This document shows, piece after piece, positions 1 to 7,966 of a DNA stretch of 15,815 nucleotides. Source of the stretch: Thermohalobaculum sp050331335. GTDB lineage: Bacteria > Pseudomonadota > Alphaproteobacteria > Rhodobacterales > Rhodobacteraceae. The position numbers were made by a program, and so were the translations under genes. The stretch's first letter is position 1, and each line of letters starts with the position of its first letter. Below the pieces are notes generated by a model. That model was not told the DNA's origin. It saw nothing but the letters and a program-made list of their open reading frames with translations, and did no database searches. The stretch is taken from contig JBHJGY010000048.1 in the NCBI GenBank assembly GCA_050331335.1, positions 1 to 15,815 on the forward strand, written 5' to 3'.

Positions 1-95
1 CCGGCGGGAGGGCGTCGAGGTCTGTCCCCCCAATCGGCCTCCGGACGGCCCCCCCCCTCTCGCCCGCAGGGCCCGGCCGCGCTAGTTCGATAGGC

Positions 96-2549
96 ATGGA
101 CGGTTCGCCGCGAGATGCCCAGAGCCCGCCTTTGCCCGAGCCCTTCGCCGGATGGTTCGCGGCCCGAGGCTGGGTGCCGTATCCGCACCAGATCGCATTG
201 CTGCAGGGCAGGGCCTCGGCGCAGCTGCTGATCGCCCCGACCGGCGCGGGCAAGACGCTCGCGGGCTTTCTCCCCTCCCTGCTCGCTCTCGCCGAGACCG
301 CCGGCCGCGGGCTGCACACGCTGTACATCTCGCCGCTGAAGGCACTCGCCGTCGATATTGCGCGCAACCTCAAGGGTCCCGCAGAGGAGATGGGGCTGGG
401 GATCCGGATCGAAGAACGCACCGGAGACACCGCCTCGCACAAGAAGGCCCGTCAGCGGGGCGACCCGCCCGACATCCTCCTCACCACGCCTGAGAGTCTG
501 GCGTTGCTGCTCTCCCAACCGGATGCGGGACGGGTCTTCGCCGGCCTCTCACGGGTGGTGGTCGACGAGGTCCATGCGCTTGCCGGCACCAAGCGGGGCG
601 ACCAGCTCTCCTTGTGTCTCGCCCGCCTTGCCCGGCTGGCGCCGGGTCATCGGCGGATCGCCCTGTCGGCAACCGTGGAAGACCCCGGCGAAATCGCGAA
701 ATGGCTCGCACCAGAGGCAGGGCCTGAGGCCGGACCGAAAAACGGGCCGAAAACCGAGATCGTCTTCGCCGATCCCGGGCCGATGGCAGAGATATCGATC
801 CTGAAGGATGCGGGAGCGCCGCCCTGGGCCGGGATGGGGGGGCGCTACGCCGCACGGGCGGTCATGGACCTGATCCGCGCGCACCGGACCTCAATCGTCT
901 TCATCAACACCCGCGCCCAAGCGGAGCTCTTCTTCCAAGCTCTCTGGGCGGAAAACGAGCCGGCGCTGCCCATCGGCCTGCATCACGGCTCACTCGGCCG
1001 CGAGGCCCGCGCCCGGGTCGAAGCGGCGATGGCCGCGGGCGAGCTCCGGGCGGTCTGCGCCACCTCCTCGCTCGATCTCGGGCTGGACTGGGGGGATGTG
1101 GATCTTGTCGTCCAAATCGGCGCCCCGAAGGAGGTGAAGCGCCTTGTCCAGCGGATTGGCCGGGCCAACCATCGCTACGACGCCCCCTCGAAAGCGGTTT
1201 TGGTGCCGGCCAATCGGTTCGAGGTTCTCGAATGCCATGCGGCGCTCGATGCCGTGGCCGAGGGGGCGCTCGACGGCGGACGGCTGCCGCAGGGGGGGCT
1301 CGACGTGCTCTGCCAACATTTGCTGCTCATGGCCTGTGCGGGCCCCTTCGACCCGGACGCGCTATTTGCCGAGATCCGGGAGGCCGGGGCCTATGCCGGG
1401 CTCTCCCGCGCCGCCTTCGACCGCTGTCTCGACTTCTGCGCCACCGGGGGCTACGCGCTGAAGGCTTATGACCAGTGGCAGCGGCTGCGTACCCGGCCCG
1501 ACGGCCTGTGGGAGCTGCGGGACCCACGGCAGGCTGCGCGGCTGCGGATGAACGCCGGCACGATCGTCGGGCCAGAGACGGTCGGCGTGCGCATGGGCAA
1601 GCGCGGCGGACCGAAGATCGGCGAGGTGGAGGAGGCTTTCGCCGCGACGCTGGTCCCCGGCGACACCTTTCTGATCGGTGGGCGGGTGGTGCGCTACGAC
1701 GCGATGCGCGAGCTGACCCTTCAGGTATCGCCCTCGGAGGGGCGCGAACCCAAGATCGCGGTGTTCTACGGCACCAAGCTCGCCACCTCCGTCAGTCTCT
1801 CGCATCGGGTGATGGACATGCTGGCCGACCCCAGGCGCTGGGGGCGCTTGCCGGTCCACACGCGCGACTGGCTGGAGTTGCAGCGTGCGCGCTCCAAGCT
1901 CCCTGCGCGCGACCGGCTCCTCGTCGAGACCTTCCCGCGCGGCGATCGGCACCACATGGTGGTTTGGGCCTTTGCCGGGCGCAACGCGAACCAGACACTG
2001 GGGCTAATCCTGTCGCGGCGGATGGAGCAGGCGGGGCTCGCGCCCTTGGGCTTTGTCGCCACGGACTATGCGGTGATGCTCTGGGGTCTTGCGGCGATCA
2101 CCGATCCCGCAGCGCTGCTCTGCGCGGAGGGGCTGCAGGAAGGCTTCGACGACTGGCTCGCCGGCAATGCGGTGATGAAGCGGACGTTCCGCAGCGTCGC
2201 CGTGGTCGCGGGGCTTATTGAGCGCCAGGTGGTGGCCACCCGCAAGACCGGGCGCCAAATGAGCTTCTCGGCGGATATCCTATACGACACGCTCAGGCGC
2301 TACGATCCCGAGCACCTGCTGCTTGAGATCACGCGGGCCGAAGCGCTCCGCGGCCTCGTCGATTTCGGGCGGATCGAGGAAATGTTGGCGCGCTCGGCCG
2401 GCCGGATCGAGCATGTGGCGGCGCGGTCGGTCACGCCGGTCGCGGCGCCGTTGCTGCTCGAGATGGGACGGGTGCCGATCGAGGGCGGCACCGCGGAAGA
2501 CGCGATCCTTGAGGATGCGGAGCAGTTGATGGCCGAGCTGGGGCTGTGA
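96..2549 (+). CDS. Ligase-associated DEXH-box DNA helicase (Lhr-like)
   Basis: Superfamily 2 helicase of the Lhr-Core type, 817 aa, the usual length for ligase-associated DEXH helicases. These are ATP-driven 3'-5' helicases encoded with an ATP-dependent DNA ligase, an exonuclease and a PdeM-type nuclease, presumably for DNA repair. Visible motifs: Q-motif-like YPHQ (29-32), Walker A APTGAGKT (47-54), TTPESL (130-135), DEVH box (157-160), SAT (191-193), LHHGS in RecA2 (about 295-299) and motif VI QRIGRA (352-357). The remaining ~450 residues fit the winged-helix and beta-barrel region of Lhr-Core. A short Gly-Pro-rich insert (about 207-221, EAGPEAGPKNGPKTE) lies between the RecA domains. ATG 96 was chosen because the protein then begins just before the conserved FAGWFAARGW stretch; the Shine-Dalgarno site is weak. 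The ligase and exonuclease genes would lie left of the window. PdeM does not follow; the next gene is convergent, 3 bases away. Confidence 0.93.
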   Translation: MDGSPRDAQSPPLPEPFAGWFAARGWVPYPHQIALLQGRASAQLLIAPTGAGKTLAGFLPSLLALAETAGRGLHTLYISPLKALAVDIARNLKGPAEEMGLGIRIEERTGDTASHKKARQRGDPPDILLTTPESLALLLSQPDAGRVFAGLSRVVVDEVHALAGTKRGDQLSLCLARLARLAPGHRRIALSATVEDPGEIAKWLAPEAGPEAGPKNGPKTEIVFADPGPMAEISILKDAGAPPWAGMGGRYAARAVMDLIRAHRTSIVFINTRAQAELFFQALWAENEPALPIGLHHGSLGREARARVEAAMAAGELRAVCATSSLDLGLDWGDVDLVVQIGAPKEVKRLVQRIGRANHRYDAPSKAVLVPANRFEVLECHAALDAVAEGALDGGRLPQGGLDVLCQHLLLMACAGPFDPDALFAEIREAGAYAGLSRAAFDRCLDFCATGGYALKAYDQWQRLRTRPDGLWELRDPRQAARLRMNAGTIVGPETVGVRMGKRGGPKIGEVEEAFAATLVPGDTFLIGGRVVRYDAMRELTLQVSPSEGREPKIAVFYGTKLATSVSLSHRVMDMLADPRRWGRLPVHTRDWLELQRARSKLPARDRLLVETFPRGDRHHMVVWAFAGRNANQTLGLILSRRMEQAGLAPLGFVATDYAVMLWGLAAITDPAALLCAEGLQEGFDDWLAGNAVMKRTFRSVAVVAGLIERQVVATRKTGRQMSFSADILYDTLRRYDPEHLLLEITRAEALRGLVDFGRIEEMLARSAGRIEHVAARSVTPVAAPLLLEMGRVPIEGGTAEDAILEDAEQLMAELGL

Positions 2550-2552
2550 GCC

Positions 2553-3545
2553 TTAGGCCACCGGAAACTCCCAGATGCCCGACGAGGTCTCGGAGATCTC
2601 CGAAAGAAATGCGAGGTTCACCTGATTTTCCTCGCTTTCGGAGAAGAATATGAGGAAGGCCGCTCGCTTATCCACCAGCGGCGCCTCAGCGGAGATGCCG
2701 AGCGGCGCGAACCCGTCGTCATCGATCTGATCGACAATCGAGACCCAGAATGCCCGGCCTTCCGCGTCCGCCGGGCGGTCTAGGAAGGTGTCGTAGAGGA
2801 GATCGACATAGGCTCCTGGCGTCAGGGCATCGATGCCGGCATCGCCGAAGCGGGCGACGAATTCCGGCGCGCTGGTGAAGATCTTGGCGAGATCCACGTC
2901 GGAGAACCCGGCCTCGGCGGTCCGGTCGACCCAGAAATTCAGTCCGCCTTCGTCGATCTGACCGTCTCGGTCCAGCGCGCCCTCGTAGAGCCGGCCGATC
3001 GTCTCGACGCGGTCCTTGCGAGCCGCGTCATCGCCCGGGAGCAGGAAAACCCCCTGCTGGCCAAGGCTCTCGACGGCAGCGATCTGGGCGATCTCGATCT
3101 CGGTGCCGACCGGGAAGGGCCCTGTGGTGATCGGGATCTCGTCCTCATCGGTGAATGTGAGAAACTCGATGGTCTCGAATTGCCCCGCGAACACCTCGAT
3201 ATCGGTGCCGATGGCGGGCTCGGGGAGCGGATCGCCGGAGAGCAGAACGAAGAGCTCGCGCCCGCTGCCGAATTGGCCTTCCTCATCGTCGAAGATCAGA
3301 ATATCCGTCGCAACCCCCGGCCCGGTCCCCCGGACCACTTCTGCGAAGTCGACCTCGACTTCTTCGCCCGTATCGGTGAAGCGAAGGGTGCCCTCGCCCT
3401 GAGGCTGCGCCGGTCCGTCGAGATCGCCCAGCAGAAACGACTGGACTTCCGCGACCAGCCTGACCTCGCGGGTGCCGGCGAAGACGAGGGTGTCGTCGGG
3501 CGTCTCCGTCCAGACTTGCGCCGCAAACTTATAGACGAATTCCAT
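2553..3545 (-). CDS. DUF4214 domain-containing protein
   Basis: Protein of 330 aa. The C-terminal half matches the DUF4214 pattern: RLYEGALDRDGQIDEGGLNF (185-204) with W205, a second block at LLYDTFLDRPADAEGRAFW (249-267), and a FSES motif near 301-304. DUF4214 domains are common in secreted or surface proteins of Rhodobacterales, often beside RTX or S-layer-like regions, and their biochemical role is unknown. Residues 1-175 form a beta-rich, very acidic region (for example IFDDEEGQF, FTDEDE) that I do not recognise. No Sec signal peptide, transmembrane segment or glycine-aspartate RTX nonapeptide repeat is visible. If exported it would need a C-terminal or other non-Sec route, which is inference. 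The start at 3545 is set by a strong AAGGAGG six bases upstream; a longer frame reaching back to 3623 adds 26 residues without such a site. It is convergent with the helicase gene and downstream of uup on the same strand. Confidence 0.88.
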   Translation of the reverse strand: MEFVYKFAAQVWTETPDDTLVFAGTREVRLVAEVQSFLLGDLDGPAQPQGEGTLRFTDTGEEVEVDFAEVVRGTGPGVATDILIFDDEEGQFGSGRELFVLLSGDPLPEPAIGTDIEVFAGQFETIEFLTFTDEDEIPITTGPFPVGTEIEIAQIAAVESLGQQGVFLLPGDDAARKDRVETIGRLYEGALDRDGQIDEGGLNFWVDRTAEAGFSDVDLAKIFTSAPEFVARFGDAGIDALTPGAYVDLLYDTFLDRPADAEGRAFWVSIVDQIDDDGFAPLGISAEAPLVDKRAAFLIFFSESEENQVNLAFLSEISETSSGIWEFPVA

Positions 3546-3551
3546 AGGGAA

Positions 3552-3558
3552 CCTCCTT
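3552..3558 (-). promoter_or_regulatory. Strong Shine-Dalgarno site of the DUF4214 gene
   Basis: The minus strand reads AAGGAGG, then 6 bases, then ATG (3545-3543). This is the strongest ribosome binding site in the window and fixes the start of the DUF4214 gene at 3545 rather than at the upstream in-frame ATG at 3623. Confidence 0.8.
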
Positions 3559-3610
3559 GAGCAGGGTGTTGCAAGCTGAGGGTCTGGGACGACCCGGTCG
3601 GAGCAATAGC

Positions 3611-3644
3611 CGCCCGTCGGCACTCTGTCACCTGCACACGGGCG
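3611..3644 (-). terminator. Possible hairpin between uup and the DUF4214 gene
   Basis: In the 136-bp gap after the uup stop codon the arms CGCCCGT (3611-3617) and ACGGGCG (3638-3644) form a perfect 7-bp inverted repeat with a 20-base loop. A second overlapping repeat, CTGTCA (3625-3630) with TGACAG (3654-3659), could form an alternative stem. There is no clear T tract on the minus strand, so this is only a possible transcript end or regulatory structure between two same-strand genes. Confidence 0.3.
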
Positions 3645-3681
3645 TCAGGAAGATGACAGCCTCCCGGCTGGCGTCGCGGGG

Positions 3682-5517
3682 TCAGCCGGTGAGGCTCTCG
3701 CGCAAGCTCTCAAGTTCCAGCCACTCCTCCTCGGCCGCTTCGAGCTTCTCCTGGCGCAGGGTCAGCGCGGCCGTCGCCTTGTGGAATTTTGCCGGCTCAC
3801 GGGCAAAAAGATCGGGGTCGGCCAACAAGCCCTCGAGCTTGGTGATCTCCGCCTCCAGTCGGGCGATCTCGTTGGGCAGGTCTTCCAGGCGCTTTTGATG
3901 CTTGTAGGAAAGCTTCTTCTGGGCGCGATCCGGCTCCTTGGCGGTTGGCTGCTGCGCGCGCGCGCGCGTCTTCGGCGCGGCGGGCTTCGGCCCAGCATCG
4001 ACCGGCGCATCCCCCCGCTGAGCCCGGTAGTCCGACCAACCGCCAGCGTAAACGACGGCGCCGCCATTACCCTCCATCGCCACCGTCGTTGTCGCCACCC
4101 GGTCGAGGAAGTCACGGTCGTGGGAGACCAGCAGAACGGTGCCGTCGAACTCGGAGATCAGCTCCTGCAGCAGGTCGAGCGTCTCCACATCGAGATCGTT
4201 GGTCGGTTCGTCGAGCACGAGCAGGTTCGACGGCCGTGCCATGATCCGGGCCAGCAGCAGCCGGGCTTGCTCTCCGCCCGACAGCTGTGAAACCGGTCCG
4301 CGGGCCTGACGTTCGTCGAACAGGAACTCCTTGAGATAGGCGACCACATGGCGGGGCCGGCCGCGCACCATCACCTGGTCGTTCGAGCCCTTGAGCCCGA
4401 TGAGCTTGTCCTCGGTCAGGCTCTCCCACAGCGACTTCTCCGGATCGAGCGCCTCGCGCTGCTGGTCGAAGACCGCCATTTCCACCCCGGTGCCCAGACG
4501 GACCCGTCCGGCATCCGGTTCGAGCTCGCCCGTGAGCATCTTCAGCAGCGTCGTCTTGCCAGCACCGTTGGGGCCGACGAGCGCCACCCGCTCGCCGCGT
4601 CCGATCCGCAGTGAGAAGGGGCGCAAAATGGTCCGCTCTCCGAAGCGTTTCTCGATCGCCTCCGCCTCGATCACCCGCTTACCGGTCTGGCCCGAACTCT
4701 CCAGCGCCATGGCCGCCGTGCCCTGAACCCGGATCTGCGCCCGACGTTCGTCGCGGAGTTGGGCAAGGCGGCGCAGGCGCCCTTGGTTTCGGGTGCGGCG
4801 TGCCGAAATCCCCTCGACGGCCCAACGCGCCTCCTCCTTTATCAGCCGGTCGAGCTTGTGACGCTGGGCGGCTTCTTCCTCCAGGAGCTTGTCGCGCCAG
4901 GACTCGAAGCCGCCGAACCCCTCCGGCGAGCGGCGCACGACGCCGCGGTCGACCCAAAGCGTCGCGCGGGTGAGCTTGGTCAGGAATGTCCGATCATGGG
5001 AGATCAGCACATAAGCCGTACGGGTCTGGGAGAGCCAATCTTCAAGCCATTCGATCGCCTGGATGTCGAGATGGTTGGTCGGCTCGTCGAGCAGCATCAA
5101 GTCGGGCTCCGCGGCAATCAGCCGGGCCAGAGCCGCGCGCCGACGCTCGCCGCCCGAGGCCGCGCCGGGATCCGCATCGGCGCGGACCTTAAGCCCGTCC
5201 ATCGCCGCCTCGGCCCGCCAACGATCATGGGGCTCGAGTTCGGCAGCGGCATAGTCGCCAAGGGTCGCATAACCGGTCGGGTCGGGATCTTGCGGCAGAT
5301 AAGCGACCGCGATGCCAGGGCGGACGAAGCGCTCTCCGCTGTCGGGCGCCACGATCCCCGCCATCACCTTGAGCAACGTCGACTTGCCCGAGCCGTTGCG
5401 GCCAACCAGCGCCAGACGCTCGGCCGGTGCCACGGCAAGCTCGACCCCCTCGAACAGCGGGCGGCCGCCGAAACCGAGGCGGATCTCTGCAAGTGTCAGA
5501 TGGGGCGGCTCTGCCAT
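3682..5517 (-). CDS. uup: ABC-F family ATPase Uup
   Basis: Soluble protein of 611 aa with two ABC ATPase domains and no membrane segments, typical of ABC-F proteins. Domain 1: Walker A GRNGSGKST (39-47), signature SGGE (121-124), Walker B LMLLDE (140-145) and the switch histidine in SHD (173-175). A charged helical linker (about 210-265) has the Arg/Lys-rich ABC-F interdomain character. Domain 2: Walker A GPNGAGKT (315-322), signature LSGGEQ (412-417), Walker B LLVLDE (432-437) and SHD (465-467). A C-terminal coiled coil with alternating Glu/Lys/Leu (about 530-608) is the feature separating Uup, which binds DNA or branched intermediates, from EttA and other ABC-F members. E. coli Uup is of similar length. 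ABC-F proteins act on ribosomes, and Uup has been linked to ribosome quality and to transposon precise excision. ATG 5517 is preferred to the upstream in-frame ATG at 5571 because it begins just before the first beta strand; its Shine-Dalgarno site is weak. Confidence 0.93.
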   Translation of the reverse strand: MAEPPHLTLAEIRLGFGGRPLFEGVELAVAPAERLALVGRNGSGKSTLLKVMAGIVAPDSGERFVRPGIAVAYLPQDPDPTGYATLGDYAAAELEPHDRWRAEAAMDGLKVRADADPGAASGGERRRAALARLIAAEPDLMLLDEPTNHLDIQAIEWLEDWLSQTRTAYVLISHDRTFLTKLTRATLWVDRGVVRRSPEGFGGFESWRDKLLEEEAAQRHKLDRLIKEEARWAVEGISARRTRNQGRLRRLAQLRDERRAQIRVQGTAAMALESSGQTGKRVIEAEAIEKRFGERTILRPFSLRIGRGERVALVGPNGAGKTTLLKMLTGELEPDAGRVRLGTGVEMAVFDQQREALDPEKSLWESLTEDKLIGLKGSNDQVMVRGRPRHVVAYLKEFLFDERQARGPVSQLSGGEQARLLLARIMARPSNLLVLDEPTNDLDVETLDLLQELISEFDGTVLLVSHDRDFLDRVATTTVAMEGNGGAVVYAGGWSDYRAQRGDAPVDAGPKPAAPKTRARAQQPTAKEPDRAQKKLSYKHQKRLEDLPNEIARLEAEITKLEGLLADPDLFAREPAKFHKATAALTLRQEKLEAAEEEWLELESLRESLTG

Positions 5518-5638
5518 GGCGGGGATGTCGCGCGCAGGCGGCCCGCAGTCAAGCCGCGTGCCGCGCCGCATGCTGCCTCGTCTGCGGCGGCAACGCCCCT
5601 ACACTCTGTGGCGGAACCGATGAACTCCGGAGGGGATC

Positions 5639-6211
5639 ATGGACGGACGGATCACGAGACGGGCCTTGCTCGCCGGCCCGGCGGGACTCATAGCCGCGCC
5701 AGCCTGGGCGCGCGACGCGGGTTGGGCCGCGCTTGCCGAACCGGGCACACACGCGATCATGCGCCACGCGCTCGCCCCGGGTGGCGGCGATCCAGAAGAT
5801 TTCCGCCTGGATGATTGCAGCACCCAGCGCAATCTCGACAGCCGCGGCCGCGACCAAGCTCGCGCGACCGGCGCAGAGATCCGCGCACGCGGCATTTCCT
5901 TCGACCGGGTGCTGACAAGTCAGTGGTGCCGTTGCCGCGACACGGCGGACCTGCTTGGCCTCGGCCCCGTCGAGGAATATCCCGCGCTGAACTCGTTCTT
6001 TGCCGAACGCCGGGCCAACGGGCCCGCGCAAACGCGGGACCTGCGCGCCTTGATCGCGGCCACGGATCCGGCGGTGAAGCTGATGATGGTCACCCATTTC
6101 GTGAATATCCGTGCGCTCACAGGGGCGGGGCCAAGCTCGGGCGAGATCGTCGTGCTGCGCCTCGTCGACGGGGAGATCCGCCGAGCCGGCAGCGTTCTTA
6201 TTCCCGCCTGA
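5639..6211 (+). CDS. Exported histidine phosphatase family protein
   Basis: Protein of 190 aa in the histidine phosphatase superfamily (branch 1, SixA/Ais-like). The catalytic RH pair is R42-H43 in IMRHALAP; the motif is RHA instead of the textbook RHG, as I recall for this bacterial subgroup. Other subgroup marks are DDCSTQRNL (58-66), SQWCRCRDTA (94-103) with an arginine likely to bind phosphate, and the second catalytic histidine H153 in VTHFVN. The N terminus has a twin-arginine-like start (TRRALLAG, 6-13), a short hydrophobic stretch and a likely cleavage site after APAWA (residues 20-24), so it probably acts outside the cytoplasm, by Tat or Sec. The substrate cannot be told. GGAGG (5629-5633) lies 5 bases before the ATG. 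The gene is divergent from uup across 121 bp; TACACT (5600-5605) there is a possible -10 element without a clear -35. Confidence 0.88.
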   Translation: MDGRITRRALLAGPAGLIAAPAWARDAGWAALAEPGTHAIMRHALAPGGGDPEDFRLDDCSTQRNLDSRGRDQARATGAEIRARGISFDRVLTSQWCRCRDTADLLGLGPVEEYPALNSFFAERRANGPAQTRDLRALIAATDPAVKLMMVTHFVNIRALTGAGPSSGEIVVLRLVDGEIRRAGSVLIPA

Positions 6212-6705
6212 GCACGAACCAACCTCGCCGCTGGAGGCCCAGGGCGGGGGAACGCAGCCCGCCGGAGGATGGGTGGAAATGACGCCGCCTGCGCACCGCA
6301 GGAAAGGCGCGGGGCCGTCTCGGTCGGCGGTGACCCCGAAGGTCGCGAGCCGTGCAGCCCACGGCAAAGACCGACCAAGCGTGCCGTGCCCCGGCTGAAG
6401 CGGGGAGAAATCGGGCTCCGAGGATGGCTCCGGCCAAGGCCCGTCCCGCCCTTCGGTCGAAGCTGCCGACGGCAAGGTCGTCACCGGTCCGGTGGGTCTC
6501 GAACAAGATCGGATAAACGCGACGCCGGCGCGTTGGCGTATGATCGGCAGGCTCCGCGAGGATCACAGGGGTTGCACGCGCCGACGCTTCGCTCTTTGGT
6601 GTCGGCGCTCTGCGGTTGACGTGACAGGGACCCCCCGCGTGCTGCGGCCGGTTCGCCCCCCCCAAACGCGTCCGCCGTTCGAACCCGCCTGCGCTGGAGG
6701 CCCCA
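6212..6705. other. 494-bp intergenic region without a recognised gene
   Basis: I find no convincing coding region, tRNA or riboswitch between the phosphatase and the aminotransferase. Several frames are open on both strands, as expected at this GC content, but their translations are rich in Arg, Pro, Gly and Ser and show no family resemblance. Visible structures are a 6-bp stem GGCGGG (6243-6248) with CCCGCC (6258-6263), possibly marking the end of the upstream transcript; a 5-bp stem CCCCG/CGGGG (6389-6405); a -10-like TATGAT (6539-6544); and a run of 8 C (6656-6663). A promoter for the aminotransferase is expected here. Confidence 0.5.
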
Positions 6706-7902
6706 ATGACGATGCCCGCGACCAACCCACTTCTCGCCGGGGTCACCGCGCCACCGGTGATGGAGGCCCGCCGCTGGCTTGAAGAGATCCCGCAGCCCGA
6801 CGGCCTGCCGCTCCTCAACCTGGCCCAAGCGGCACCGGTGGATCCGCCACCCGAGCGGCTGCGCGCGGCAATGGCAGCGTCGGTGGCAGCGCCGGGTGCG
6901 GCCCATCTCTACGGGGCGGTATTGGGCGATGAGGCCCTGCGGGCGCAGATCGCTGCGGATTGGTCGCAGGCCTATCGGGCGGAGATCGGACCGGACCACG
7001 TGGCGGTGACCGCCGGTTGCAACCAGGCGTTCTGCGCAGCGATGGCCACCCTGTGCGCACCGGGCGATGCGGTGCTGATGCCGGTCCCGTGGTACTTCAA
7101 CCACAAAATGTGGCTCGACATGTGCGGCGTCGCGGCCATCCCCCTGGCCTGCGGCCCGGATCTTTTGCCGAACCTGTCCACCGCTCGGGCGCAGCTCACC
7201 CCCCGGACCAGAGCGCTTGCCCTCGTCAGCCCCAACAACCCGACCGGCGTGGAATACCCCGCCGCATTCCTCGACGAAGCCTTCGAGCTCTGCCGCGACA
7301 CCGGCCTCGCCCTGGTGCTCGACGAGACCTACCGCGATTTCCATTCCGCCGAGGGCCCGCCGCACGGGCTTTTTGACCGGCCGGATTGGACAGAGAGCTT
7401 CGTCCACCTCTACAGCTTCTCGAAGGTCTTCCGACTGACGGGACACCGCACCGGGGCGCTAATTGCCGGAACCGACCGGCTCGCCCAGGCGGAGAAGTTC
7501 CTCGACACCGTGACGATTTGCCCCCCGCGCACGGGCCAAGTGGCAGCGTTGGCGGGGCTGCGCGAGCTTCGGCCCTGGGTCGCAGGGGAGCGGGCGGAGA
7601 TCCTCGCACGGGGTGAGGCGGTGCGGGCGGTCTTCGCGGGGTTGCCGGGGTGGCGCCTGCGCGGCGCAGGGGCCTATTTCGCCTGGGTCGAGCCGCCGGA
7701 GACGCTCTGGCCAGGAACCGATGGCACAGATCTCGCCCGTCGGCTGCTCGCCGAGCGCGCTGTGCTGACGCTGCCCGGGGCGATGTTCGGCCCTAAGGAG
7801 GGTGATTGGGGCGGCGCGCGCGCGCTTCGGATCGCCTATGCCAATGTGGATGCGGTCGGGATCGCAGAGCTCGGGCTGCGGCTTCGGGACCTGCCCGGCT
7901 GA
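6706..7902 (+). CDS. PLP-dependent class I/II aminotransferase
   Basis: Fold-type I aminotransferase of 398 aa, cytosolic, moving an amino group between an amino acid and a 2-oxo acid through pyridoxal phosphate. Visible family marks are TAGCNQAF (102-109) for the phosphate-binding turn, SPNNPTG (175-181) with N178, the LDETYRDF block (205-212) with D206 for the pyridine nitrogen and Y209, YSFSK (236-240) with K240 as the Schiff-base lysine, RLTGHRTG (243-250) with R248 near the PLP phosphate, and R375 in ALRIAYA for the substrate carboxylate. All key residues are present, so it should be active. The substrate cannot be assigned from sequence. GGAGG (6696-6700) lies 5 bases from ATG 6706, which favours this over the second in-frame ATG at 6712. 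ppiD follows after 64 bases on the same strand. Confidence 0.92.
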   Translation: MTMPATNPLLAGVTAPPVMEARRWLEEIPQPDGLPLLNLAQAAPVDPPPERLRAAMAASVAAPGAAHLYGAVLGDEALRAQIAADWSQAYRAEIGPDHVAVTAGCNQAFCAAMATLCAPGDAVLMPVPWYFNHKMWLDMCGVAAIPLACGPDLLPNLSTARAQLTPRTRALALVSPNNPTGVEYPAAFLDEAFELCRDTGLALVLDETYRDFHSAEGPPHGLFDRPDWTESFVHLYSFSKVFRLTGHRTGALIAGTDRLAQAEKFLDTVTICPPRTGQVAALAGLRELRPWVAGERAEILARGEAVRAVFAGLPGWRLRGAGAYFAWVEPPETLWPGTDGTDLARRLLAERAVLTLPGAMFGPKEGDWGGARALRIAYANVDAVGIAELGLRLRDLPG

Positions 7903-7956
7903 ACGCCGGCGTCTTGTGCCGATCGCTGTCGCTGGCTACCTAGCAGCGAAGCAGTC

Positions 7957-7962
7957 GGAGGG
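7957..7962 (+). promoter_or_regulatory. Shine-Dalgarno site that sets the ppiD start
   Basis: GGAGGG at 7957-7962 precedes ATG 7967 by 4-5 bases. This places the start right before the membrane anchor and excludes a longer in-frame reading from 7802, which would overlap the end of the aminotransferase gene by about 100 bases. Confidence 0.75.
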
Positions 7963-7966
7963 TTTG

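Noticed and set aside
5518..5571. Extended uup start at 5571
   Set aside because: It adds 18 residues before the conserved first strand without a better ribosome binding site.
5549..6484. 311-codon minus-strand open frame over the phosphatase and the following gap
   Set aside because: The plus strand carries all histidine phosphatase motifs with a good Shine-Dalgarno site; the minus translation has no recognisable domain.
6616..6621. TTGACG as a -35 box before the aminotransferase
   Set aside because: No AT-containing -10 hexamer lies 15-19 bases downstream; the sequence there is GC only.
6676..6690. GTTCGAACCC, resembling a tRNA T-loop
   Set aside because: The flanking bases do not pair as a T stem, and no acceptor or anticodon arm can be drawn; the sequence runs directly into the aminotransferase Shine-Dalgarno site.
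7931..7947. Imperfect palindrome GCTGGCTACCTAGCAGC before ppiD
   Set aside because: The inner loop would be only two bases and one pair is broken, so it is not a credible hairpin.
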